Position numbers and translations under genes: made by a program. This document shows, one piece after another, positions 51,952 to 59,069 of a stretch of 64,000 nt of DNA (positions within the stretch are counted from its first letter, which is position 1; every line of letters begins with the position of its first letter). The DNA lies in the NCBI GenBank assembly GCA_963736525.1, contig CAVTPF010000004.1, positions 1 through 64,000 on the forward strand, read 5' to 3'. Origin of the DNA: Bog-473 sp963736525. Its GTDB lineage: Bacteria; Actinomycetota; Acidimicrobiia; Acidimicrobiales; RAAP-2. Under the pieces are notes generated by a model. The model searched no databases. It was not told the DNA's origin and worked only from the letters and a program-made list of their open reading frames with translations.

Positions 51952-52599
51952 TCACGGCGCGGGGGTGGCGAGAATCTCCCGGAGGAGCGCCTCGACCCGG
52001 TGCTTGACCGCATCCCTGATGGGCCGGATCTCGTCCAGCGACTTGCTTGTCGGGTCTTCGAGCTCCCAGTCCTCGTATCGCTTCCCGGGCACCAGCGGAC
52101 AGGCGTCGCCGCATCCCATCGTCACCACGACGTCGGCGGCGCCCAGGAACTCGTCGGTCCAGGGCTTGGGGAACTCCTTGGAGATGTCGATCCCAACTTC
52201 GCTCATCGCCTTCACCACGTCCTGGTTGATCTCAGATCCGGGTTCTGAGCCACCCGACCATGCGACGGCACGACCTGCCGCCAGATGGTTGAACCAGCCC
52301 AAGGCCATCTGGGAGCGTCCGGCGTTGTGCACACACAGGAAGAGCACCGCCGGAATCCGCTTCAGTGAGTGGTCCTGGGTATGAGCCAAGGCCTCGAGAC
52401 GTTGCAGGGCGAACTTCTCGGCGGTCACTGTCAGCCACCTGGTGACCGTGGCCCTCTTCGCGATCTCGTCGTAGCTCTCGAACACGAACGCCTCGATGGT
52501 CTCGAGGCCGAAGATGCCGTGGAACTTGGAGTGCAGCTGTTTGCACACATGGTTCAGTTGCACTTTCTGCTGCGGTGTCATGCTTTCGTGCTCAGTCAT
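51952..52599 (-). CDS. arsC: Arsenate reductase with N-terminal three-helix domain
   Basis: A 215-residue two-domain protein. Residues ~7-75 form an all-helical domain of the three-helix-bundle type seen fused or adjacent to actinobacterial ArsC. Residues ~82-215 are a low-molecular-weight phosphatase-fold arsenate reductase with the P-loop CVHNAGR (C89 to R95). The second and third redox cysteines are C163 and C167 in MGCGDACP, followed by YEDWELEDP with the catalytic Asp. It reduces arsenate to arsenite using thioredoxin or mycothiol. ATG 52599 has AGGGGAGAGAC upstream. It is last in a four-gene operon headed by arsI. Confidence 0.92.
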   Translation of the reverse strand: MTEHESMTPQQKVQLNHVCKQLHSKFHGIFGLETIEAFVFESYDEIAKRATVTRWLTVTAEKFALQRLEALAHTQDHSLKRIPAVLFLCVHNAGRSQMALGWFNHLAAGRAVAWSGGSEPGSEINQDVVKAMSEVGIDISKEFPKPWTDEFLGAADVVVTMGCGDACPLVPGKRYEDWELEDPTSKSLDEIRPIRDAVKHRVEALLREILATPAP

Positions 52600-52662
52600 G
52601 TCTCTCCCCTTGTGCTCTCACGCCACACCCGTTCTCATGGCCGCCTGACTCTGCACCACGGC

Positions 52663-54066
52663 TCAGTCACCAAGCGACCCCTGCGCCCGCACCCAGGCCT
52701 GGGCCCCCATCTGCACCGCGTCCCACGGGCTCCCGAGAGGCGGCGTGTACGAGAGGTCGAGGTCGCTCATGGCGTCCACGGTCATCTCGTTGAAGATGGC
52801 GGCGGCCGCGATGTCGATGCGCTTGGCCACTTCGGCGTGGCGGTGGCCGAAGAGCTGGACGCCCAGGAGCCGACCGGTCGTGCGGTCGCCGCTGTAGCGC
52901 ATACGGATGCGGTGGCTGCCCGGGTAGTAGGACTTGTGGTCGTCGGCCTCAAACTCGACGGTCACGGGGTCGAAGCCGACGGCACGCGCCTCGTGGTCGC
53001 GCAGCCCCGTGCGGGAAGCCACCATGTCGAAGACCTTCACGACCTGGGTCCCGAGGCTGCCTTCGAACTCCCTCCTCCCTCCGATGGCGTTCTCCCCGGC
53101 GACCCGGCCCTGCTTGTGGGCCGTGGTCCCGAGGGGCAGGTAGGTGAGGCCCAACAGTCGGTGGTGCGTCACGACGCAATCACCGGCGGCGAACACACGC
53201 TCGAGGTTGGTCCGCATTTCCCGGTCAACGCTGATAGTCCCGGCGATGCCGAGCTCGGCCCCGGCGGAGGCTGCCAGAGCGGTGTCGGGCCGAACACCGA
53301 CGACGATCAGCACCATGTCGGCGAAGGTGGTGAGCTCGGTGCCCGAGGACTCGACGGCATCGACCTGGAAGCGGCCGGCCGAACCCTTGGGTGCTCGGGC
53401 GATCCGCTTGACCGTCGTGTCGGTCCGCACGTCGACGCCGTGCGCGGTCAGCTCCGCGTTGACCAGCGCACCCAGGCTCGGGTCCACCGTCGGGAGCACC
53501 TCCGGCAGCTGCTCGAACTGGGTGACCGAGAGGCCGCGGGCCCGGAGGCCCTCGGCCATCTCGAGGCCGATGTACCCGGCACCCACGATCACCGCGCTGG
53601 CGGGCTCCGACTCCTCGATCGTGCGCACCAGCTCGAAGGTGTCGCCCATGGAGTGAAGCAGGTGGACCCCATCGGCGGGCCCGAGCGCCTCGGGACCGGC
53701 CAGGCCCTCGATGGGCGGCCGAGCCGAGATCGCCCCGGTCCCCACGACGAGCTGGTCGTAGGCGATCTGGTCCTCGGCCCCGGCCTCGTCGGTCACGTGG
53801 AGTGTGCGCCCGCTGACGTCGATGTTGGTGGCCACGGTGTTGAGGCGGACCTGCATCCCCGTTGCCTTCAAGTCGTCGAGGGTGCGATGCGCCAGGTTGC
53901 GCCAGTGCGTGACCTCACCCGACACGTAGTAGGGGATGCCGCAGATGGAGAAATTGGGATAGGCGTCGGCGACCACCACCGTCACCTCGGTGGTCGGATC
54001 GAGCTCGCGTGCCCTGAGCGCGGCGCTGATGCCGGCGTCACTTCCGCCGATGGCGACAAGGTGCAT
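52663..54066 (-). CDS. FAD/NAD(P)-dependent disulfide oxidoreductase of the CoA-disulfide reductase type
   Basis: A 467-residue flavoprotein. HLVAIGGSDAGISAALRARELD is the FAD loop, SAVIVGAGYIGLEMAEGLRARG the NAD(P) loop, and VFAAGDCVVTHH the C-terminal FAD motif. A single active cysteine is C42 in FSICGIPYYVSG, as in CoA-disulfide reductases and related persulfide enzymes. The C-terminal ~120 residues form the dimerisation domain. Relatives commonly sit in actinobacterial ars clusters, where they may supply reduced thiol or act on arsenicals; the exact reaction is not known. It lies between aquaporin and arsC with 33 and 63 nt spacers. Confidence 0.85.
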   Translation of the reverse strand: MHLVAIGGSDAGISAALRARELDPTTEVTVVVADAYPNFSICGIPYYVSGEVTHWRNLAHRTLDDLKATGMQVRLNTVATNIDVSGRTLHVTDEAGAEDQIAYDQLVVGTGAISARPPIEGLAGPEALGPADGVHLLHSMGDTFELVRTIEESEPASAVIVGAGYIGLEMAEGLRARGLSVTQFEQLPEVLPTVDPSLGALVNAELTAHGVDVRTDTTVKRIARAPKGSAGRFQVDAVESSGTELTTFADMVLIVVGVRPDTALAASAGAELGIAGTISVDREMRTNLERVFAAGDCVVTHHRLLGLTYLPLGTTAHKQGRVAGENAIGGRREFEGSLGTQVVKVFDMVASRTGLRDHEARAVGFDPVTVEFEADDHKSYYPGSHRIRMRYSGDRTTGRLLGVQLFGHRHAEVAKRIDIAAAAIFNEMTVDAMSDLDLSYTPPLGSPWDAVQMGAQAWVRAQGSLGD

Positions 54067-54099
54067 GAGGATCCTTTCGGGGATGTGTCGATTCCGAAA

Positions 54100-54834
54100 T
54101 CACCGGGTCTCGAGGTCGTTCTCGCCGCGCAGGTGGGGTTCGATCACGTCCGCCGCCTCGGCCTTGGTCATGCCGGGGTAGAGCCCCTTGATCAGTCCGA
54201 AGGCCAAGACACCGCCCACGATCTGGGCGGAGATGAAGCTCGGGACCGAGGAGGGGGCGATGCCGGCAAAGCTGTTGGAGAACATCCGGCCGACGGTGAT
54301 GGCGGGGTTGGCGAAGCTGGTCGAGCTGGTGAAGAAGTAGGCGGCGCCGATATAGGCCCCGACGGCCGCCGGGGCGAGGTGGGACCGCCCCGAGCGGGCC
54401 AGGGCGAAGATGACCAAGATCAGGCCCACCGTGGCGACGACCTCGGAGAGCCAGTGCGGACCCGAGGCCCGGTGCTTGGTCGAGATGGAGATGGCGGCCT
54501 CGGAGAACATCCCATTGGCCAGGACCGCCCCGCAGATGCACCCGAGGGTCTGGAAAGGAAGGTAGGCGGCGGCGTCCTTCCACTTGAGGCCCCCGAACCC
54601 GGCGTCGACGAAGGAGACGACCGGATTGAAGTGCCCCCCCGAAATCGGACCAAACATCAAGATGATCGCGAACAGACCCGCCGCCGTAGCGGCAGCGTTC
54701 TCGAAGAGCTGGAGCCCGACGTTGCCCGGGGACAAGTTCTGCGCCGCAATACCGGAACCGATGACGATGGCGGCCAGGAAGGCGCTGCCCAAGAACTCTG
54801 CGAGCAGGCGCCGCCACAAGACGGTGTCCCTCAC
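54100..54834 (-). CDS. aqpS: Aquaporin/MIP family channel in the ars operon (AqpS-like)
   Basis: A 244-residue six-helix channel protein. The first pore motif is GGHFNPVVSF (N70-P71-V72, NPV in place of NPA) and the second FANPAITVGRMF (N176-P177-A178, with the selectivity-filter Arg183). In an operon with arsC and arsI and no arsenite pump, the most likely role is downhill exit of arsenite or uptake/exit of other uncharged arsenicals, as known for AqpS of Sinorhizobium. The assignment to arsenite is inferred from context. A cytoplasmic C-terminal tail (EPHLRGENDLETR) is charged. Confidence 0.88.
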   Translation of the reverse strand: MRDTVLWRRLLAEFLGSAFLAAIVIGSGIAAQNLSPGNVGLQLFENAAATAAGLFAIILMFGPISGGHFNPVVSFVDAGFGGLKWKDAAAYLPFQTLGCICGAVLANGMFSEAAISISTKHRASGPHWLSEVVATVGLILVIFALARSGRSHLAPAAVGAYIGAAYFFTSSTSFANPAITVGRMFSNSFAGIAPSSVPSFISAQIVGGVLAFGLIKGLYPGMTKAEAADVIEPHLRGENDLETR

Positions 54835-54862
54835 GTACCGGTCCCTCGTTCCCCTCGGTCTC

Positions 54863-55351
54863 TCAGCAGCAGGAGGATGATCCGGCCTGGGTCACACCGA
54901 TCGCCACCGGAGCGCTTCCGACGGCCTCGGGGACGCAGCACGTCCCATCGCCGGCGATACTCGTCTCGGCCGGCGCGTCGGCGAGGACCGTGTACACCTC
55001 CCAGGGCGCACCGTCGGGGTCGCTGACCCAGACCTTGTCCTGGACGGCGTAACAACACGTCGTCTGCTCTTCGACCTCGGTCTCAAGACCCGCAGCGCTC
55101 AGGCGCCCCGTCGCTGCGGTCACCTCGTCCGGCGTCTCGACCTCGACGCCGAGGTGGTTGAGTGCGCCCACTGTCCCATGACCTCGCGCGGTGTGATCCT
55201 CCATCAAGACGAGCTTGAGGGGCGGGTCCGCGATGGCGAAGTTGGCGTAGCCCGGCTCGCGCTTGGCCGGCTCGGTCCCGAAGAGCTTGGAGTAGAACTC
55301 GACGGCTTCCTCGATGTCGCTCACGTTCAGTGCGAGCTGGACCCTCGACAT
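54863..55351 (-). CDS. arsI: ArsI-type C-As lyase / cadmium-induced protein CadI family
   Basis: A 162-residue vicinal-oxygen-chelate dioxygenase. ArsI uses Fe(II) and O2 to cleave methyl- or aryl-arsenite to arsenite. Candidate ligands are Q5, H66 (LNHLGVEV) and E118 (PWEVY); the substrate-binding vicinal pair is C99-C100 in EEQTTCCYAVQDKVWV. The C-terminus adds further cysteine pairs (GTCC and a terminal SSCC). ATG 55351 has ACAGGAGGCCACC, a strong ribosome binding site; the frame extends upstream into promoter sequence. It is first in the operon, directly behind the ArsR-controlled promoter. Confidence 0.9.
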   Translation of the reverse strand: MSRVQLALNVSDIEEAVEFYSKLFGTEPAKREPGYANFAIADPPLKLVLMEDHTARGHGTVGALNHLGVEVETPDEVTAATGRLSAAGLETEVEEQTTCCYAVQDKVWVSDPDGAPWEVYTVLADAPAETSIAGDGTCCVPEAVGSAPVAIGVTQAGSSSCC

Positions 55352-55378
55352 GGTGGCCTCCTGTAAGATCGATTTCAG

Positions 55379-55420
55379 TCGATGCATCGAGTATGGCTGA
55401 TACATTGACAGGTGTCAATG
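55379..55420. promoter_or_regulatory. ArsR operator overlapping the arsI operon promoter
   Basis: CATTGACA-GG-TGTCAATG (55403-55420) is an inverted repeat with perfect 8-bp arms. On the minus strand it contains the -35 TTGACA (55413-55418). A CATACT -10 (55390-55395) lies exactly 17 bp further, and a second palindrome TCGATGCATCGA (55379-55390) covers the predicted start of transcription. The first palindrome lies 19 bp before the divergent arsR start and is the probable ArsR site for both directions. Confidence 0.75.
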
Positions 55421-55438
55421 GGAAGGTGGTGACACCCT

Positions 55439-55786
55439 GTGAGCAAGACGGCCGCCGCAACAAAGGTCCGCTTGACGGAGTGCTGTGCTTCAGTACTGGC
55501 TGCACCGCTCGACGCCGCCGATGCCACCGAGCTGGCGAGCGGGTTCAGCGCGCTGGCAGACCCCGTCCGGCTGCGGGTGCTGAGCATCCTCGCCGCGTCA
55601 CCCGAGGGTGAGGTGTGCGTCTGTGACTTCGTCGAGCCCCTGGCCAAGAGCCAGCCCACCGTGTCGCACCACCTCAAGGTCTTGAGCGAGGCGGGTCTCG
55701 TCCACGGCGAACGGCGGGGAAAGTGGGTCTGGTACTCGCTCAACCGTGATCGTCTGGCCGAGCTGCGGGCTGCCATCGACAGCTGA
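55439..55786 (+). CDS. arsR: ArsR/SmtB-family metalloregulator
   Basis: A 115-residue winged-helix repressor released from DNA by arsenite or similar thiophilic species. FSALADPVRLRVLSILA and KSQPTVSHHLKVLSEAGLVHGERRGKWVWYSL are the DNA-binding core. Two thiol sets are present: C15-C16 near the N-terminus (LTECCASVL, as in Corynebacterium ArsR) and C60/C62 in EVCVCDFVEPL (the classical ELCVCDL site of the alpha-3 helix). The start is GTG 55439. It is divergent from the arsI operon and followed by the chromate transporter remnant 72 bp downstream. Confidence 0.93.
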   Translation: MSKTAAATKVRLTECCASVLAAPLDAADATELASGFSALADPVRLRVLSILAASPEGEVCVCDFVEPLAKSQPTVSHHLKVLSEAGLVHGERRGKWVWYSLNRDRLAELRAAIDS

Positions 55787-55858
55787 GCGGAAAGACGCTG
55801 CGGTACTGAGCCGGCATGGAGGGGCACCCGCTCCGTAAGGGCGGCGTGCCAACATGTC

Positions 55859-57036
55859 GTGGTGGCGGAGGAATCGGCCCCGGACCATGGTCCGGACGTC
55901 ACTCTCGGCACGATCGCAAAGGAGTGGGGCCGCATCGGCTGCACCGGCTTCGGCGGTCCCCCGACACACATCGCGATGCTGCGTCGGCTCACGGTGGAGC
56001 GGGAAGGCTGGCTGGGGGCGACCGAGTTCGAGGACGCCATCGCGGCGACGAACCTGCTCCCGGGCCCGGCGTCGACGCAGCTGGCGATCTTCAGCGCCTG
56101 GCGGCTGAGGGGACTCCCGGGCGCCCTCGTCGGGGGTGCGTGCTTCATCTGCCCGGGGCTGGCGGTCATCATCGCCCTCGCCGCCCTCTTCCTGGCCTCC
56201 AACCCGCCCACCTGGATCAAAGGCGCCGCGCTGGGCGCCGGCGCTGCGGTGGCGCCGGTCGCCCTCAACGCGGCCATGGGCCTGATCCCCGCCAGCTGGC
56301 GCAGGGCCGGTTCCGCTCGGGCGCGCCAGGTGCGCTGGGTGGCCTACGCCGTCGTGGGCGCGGTGGCAGCCGCGACCGTCGGTACCTTCTTGGTCCTCGT
56401 GCTCCTCGGCTGCGGGCTGGTGGAGGTCGCATTCTCGGGGAGTGTGCGCCCGTTCGGGCACCCGAACGGCTTCGTCGTGGCGCCACTCGCCGTCGTGGCG
56501 ACCGGCGGTCTGGGCGCGTTGACCTGGGTCGCGCTCAAGGTCGGCGCGCTCTCGTTCGGCGGCGGTTTCGTCATCATTCCGCTCATGCAGGCCGATGCCG
56601 TCCACCACTACCACTGGATGACGAACACGCAGTTCCTCAACGCGGTCGCGCTCGGACAGATCACCCCGGGACCGGTCGTGCAGACCGTCGCGGTCGTCGG
56701 CTACGCCGCCGCGGGCGTCGGGGCGCGCTGCTGGCGGCGCTGGTCGCCTTCTCGCCCTCGTTCGTCTTCATCCTCGCCGGGGGGCGGCACTTCGGGGCGC
56801 TCCGCACCAACCGCATGGCACAGTCCTTCCTGGGCGGCGCGGGGCCGGCCGCCATCGGCGCCATTGCCGGCGCGTCCATCCCCCTGGCGCTCGGTATCGC
56901 CCACGTCTGGCAGGTGGTGATCCTCGCCGGCGCCCTGGTCGTGATCGTCGGGCTGCGGCGCAGCGTCGTGCTCACACTGGTCGGCGCCGGCGTGATCGGT
57001 GCGCTGGGTGCGGCGCTGGGGCTGCCGACCGGCTGA
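55859..57036 (+). pseudogene. chrA: Chromate transporter ChrA with a -1 frameshift
   Basis: The sequence encodes a complete two-half CHR-family chromate/proton transporter, but in two frames. Frame one runs from GTG 55859 through LGTIAKEWGRIGCTGFGGPPTHIAMLRR, ATNLLPGPASTQLAIF, and the second-half motif KVGALSFGGGFVIIPLMQ, to QITPGPVVQTVAVVGYAAAGVG. After the G-run at 56720-56723 the conserved reading continues in the other frame as GALLAALVAFSPSFVFILAGG and further helices to the stop at 57036. One G missing from a presumed five-G run explains it. It may be a true inactivation, a variable homopolymer, or a sequencing error. Confidence 0.8.
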
Positions 57037-57060
57037 CGCGTCGGAGCCGGTGGCGCGCGG

Positions 57061-57960
57061 TCACGGCGAGGACGCCGTGCACGGGCGCGAAACCGCGAAG
57101 CCGGTGGAACTGCCCAACGACGGCGCCAGGGCACTGGCGGGCGGGGCGGTGATGTGCACGGGCGTGCCAAAGTCCGAGAAGGTCAGCGTGTCGGTGGTGG
57201 TGCTCGGCCCGATCGCGATGTGGGCAAACGGGGCCTGCCGCCGGACGCCCGCGGGCAGGCGGCCGCTGAACCACTCGCGACTGCGGACCTGCACCAGGCG
57301 TCCGTGCGCATCGAGCCACACCAGGGAGGGTGCCTGCGTCGAGACCGGCGCTGTCTGGTGGGCCGACGGGCACGGCACCAGTGGCGCGGTCTGCACCTCG
57401 TACTCCGTCGTGGCGATCCTGCCGATGCGGGCGGGCCCGAGATCGCGCACCGCAACCACTGGCTCGGGTCCCTCCAGAGCGCCGATCGCAACGCCGGCGT
57501 TGAGCGCCAAGGTCAACGCCGGTGCCGGTTGCGGCGGGCGCGCCAGGGTGGGCAGTTCGATGAACTCGCCCCCGGCGCCGCCGGGGAGGAAGGTGCGCTG
57601 ATAGGTCACGCGGCCGATGGCCACGGCCTCCTCGGTCGTCGTGGTCGGCACGGCGCGGATCGGACCGGACCCTTCACCCTCGAACTCGACTTGGTGGTCC
57701 ACCTCGGTGACCCGGACGTCGCCGTTCGCAAAGTCCACGACACCGCTGCCGCTCAGCGCCGCGTGCAAGTCGGGGTTCGGGCTCGACGTGACGTGGACGT
57801 AGTGGAAACGGGCCGAGCCGGCCTGCGCCGTCGTAGCCAGCACGCCGGCCACCCACTGTGCCGGCGTCGGGGACGGGGTCTCGGCCGCGCCCACGGCGGC
57901 GGCCCCGGCGGCGGCCAGCCCCACCACACTGAGCAAGGCCCACGGGAGAACGCGCCGCAC
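57061..57960 (-). CDS. Exported protein of unknown function
   Basis: A 299-residue secreted or envelope protein. A signal peptide (VLPWALLSVVGLAAAGAAAVGAAE) is followed by a beta-rich domain (TTAQAGSARFHYVHVTSS, GSGVVDFANGDVRVTEV) that resembles LppX/LprG-type lipid-binding folds in layout, but there is no lipobox cysteine. Two cysteines near the C-terminal half (VPCPS and RPCTAS) may pair. The start is GTG 57960 with CAGAAT 6 nt upstream, so leaderless. It converges on chrA. Function not recognised. Confidence 0.75.
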   Translation of the reverse strand: MRRVLPWALLSVVGLAAAGAAAVGAAETPSPTPAQWVAGVLATTAQAGSARFHYVHVTSSPNPDLHAALSGSGVVDFANGDVRVTEVDHQVEFEGEGSGPIRAVPTTTTEEAVAIGRVTYQRTFLPGGAGGEFIELPTLARPPQPAPALTLALNAGVAIGALEGPEPVVAVRDLGPARIGRIATTEYEVQTAPLVPCPSAHQTAPVSTQAPSLVWLDAHGRLVQVRSREWFSGRLPAGVRRQAPFAHIAIGPSTTTDTLTFSDFGTPVHITAPPASALAPSLGSSTGFAVSRPCTASSP

Positions 57961-58090
57961 GGGTCAATTCTGCTCAATTCTGCGACCAGGGGTCGCTCGA
58001 CGGCCCCGGTGCCACCCGCCACGAAGATGCGCATGCCGCCCGAAACGAAGCCCGTACCGGGTGCCGCCGCGCCTTTGGCAGGATGGGTAG

Positions 58091-58969
58091 GTGAGCGAGC
58101 ACAGCGGGTACCCCGGGGCGCCCCCGGGGTGGTACCCCGACCCCGCCGGTGGCCCGGGGCAACGCTGGTGGGACGGCTACGCCTGGACCCAGGCGACCGT
58201 GCTGCCCCAGCGCCCGCCACCGCCGCCGTGGGCCGCCGCCGGGCCACCGCAAGGGCTGCCCACGCAGGAGGCGCCGTGGGCCGTCGCGTCGGAGCGACTC
58301 ACCACGCACACGACGGGCACGCTGGTGGCGGCGGAGCTCCAGATGGCACCGGTGGCGCGCGTCGCGGTGGTGATGCCGGCGGTGTACTACCTCGTCAATC
58401 TGATCGTGCAGCGGGCCAACGCCGACCAGCTGCGCAACGTCGGTCATCAATTCCGGGTGGACTGGCACGACGCGCAGAACGGCATCACCCCGCCGCCCTA
58501 TCACGGGCAGAGCCTCGGCCTCAGCCCGCTCGTCCTCGTCGTCGGCGTGGTGACGGCGGTCGCCATCGTGATGGCCTGCATCTGGCAGCACCACGCCGCG
58601 TCCGCGGCCCGGGCGCTCGGCCTTCCCTCGCGCCGCTCCCCGGCCTGGGGCGTGGGGTCGTGGTTCGTGCCCATCGTCAACCTGTGGGTTCCCTACTCCG
58701 CCGTCCGCGACCTCCTGCCCCCGGACGACCCCCACCGGGCCCGGGTGCTGCGGTGGTGGATCGCCTGGCTCCTCACCGTGTTCGTCAGCGGTGCGGCCGG
58801 TCTCTGCGCGCTGTTCTCGACGGGGGCCGCCCTCGTCCTGTCGATCCCGGCTGCGCTGGCCTGCCTGGCCGTCGTGGCCTGGGCACCGGGCATCGTCACC
58901 GCCGTCGCGGCCGCGCACCGAGAGGCGATGGCGCACCAGGCGCACGACGCCTCGGCCCTGTCCCGCTGA
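58091..58969 (+). CDS. DUF2510-DUF4328 membrane protein
   Basis: A 292-residue protein. The N-terminal PPGWYPDPAGGPGQRWWDGYAWT is a DUF2510 motif found at the start of many actinobacterial membrane proteins. After a Pro-rich linker come about five membrane helices of the DUF4328 type, including SPAWGVGSWFVPIVNLWVPYSAVRDL. The start is GTG 58091 with CAGGAT 6 nt before it. The function is unknown; such proteins are envelope-associated. Confidence 0.82.
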   Translation: MSEHSGYPGAPPGWYPDPAGGPGQRWWDGYAWTQATVLPQRPPPPPWAAAGPPQGLPTQEAPWAVASERLTTHTTGTLVAAELQMAPVARVAVVMPAVYYLVNLIVQRANADQLRNVGHQFRVDWHDAQNGITPPPYHGQSLGLSPLVLVVGVVTAVAIVMACIWQHHAASAARALGLPSRRSPAWGVGSWFVPIVNLWVPYSAVRDLLPPDDPHRARVLRWWIAWLLTVFVSGAAGLCALFSTGAALVLSIPAALACLAVVAWAPGIVTAVAAAHREAMAHQAHDASALSR

Positions 58970-59007
58970 CCCTCAATTCCGGGCGCAAAACCAAGCCATA
59001 GCCAACA

Positions 59008-59062
59008 GTTCACCCTGAGATTGCGCTCCTGTTGCCAGGCGTTCACTTGGCCTCGATACGTT
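59008..59062 (+). promoter_or_regulatory. PHO-box-like repeats and leaderless promoter of the pst operon
   Basis: GTTCACC at 59008-59014 and GTTCACT at 59041-59047 are exactly 33 nt apart, three 11-nt periods, with degenerate units (GATTGCG, TGTTGCC) in the two positions between. TACGTT (59057-59062) is a -10-like hexamer 7 nt before the pstB GTG. PhoP-type activators bind 11-nt-spaced GTTCACC units over a poor -35, which fits. Confidence 0.55.
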
Positions 59063-59069
59063 CCTGGTA

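Noticed and set aside
52369..55026. An 885-codon open frame on the plus strand across the ars operon
   Set aside because: Antisense shadow of arsC, the flavoprotein and the aquaporin; no domain resemblance.
51952..57036. Arsenic/chromate island as a mobile element
   Set aside because: No integrase, transposase, terminal repeats or tRNA-end duplication seen at its borders; GC content is like the surroundings.
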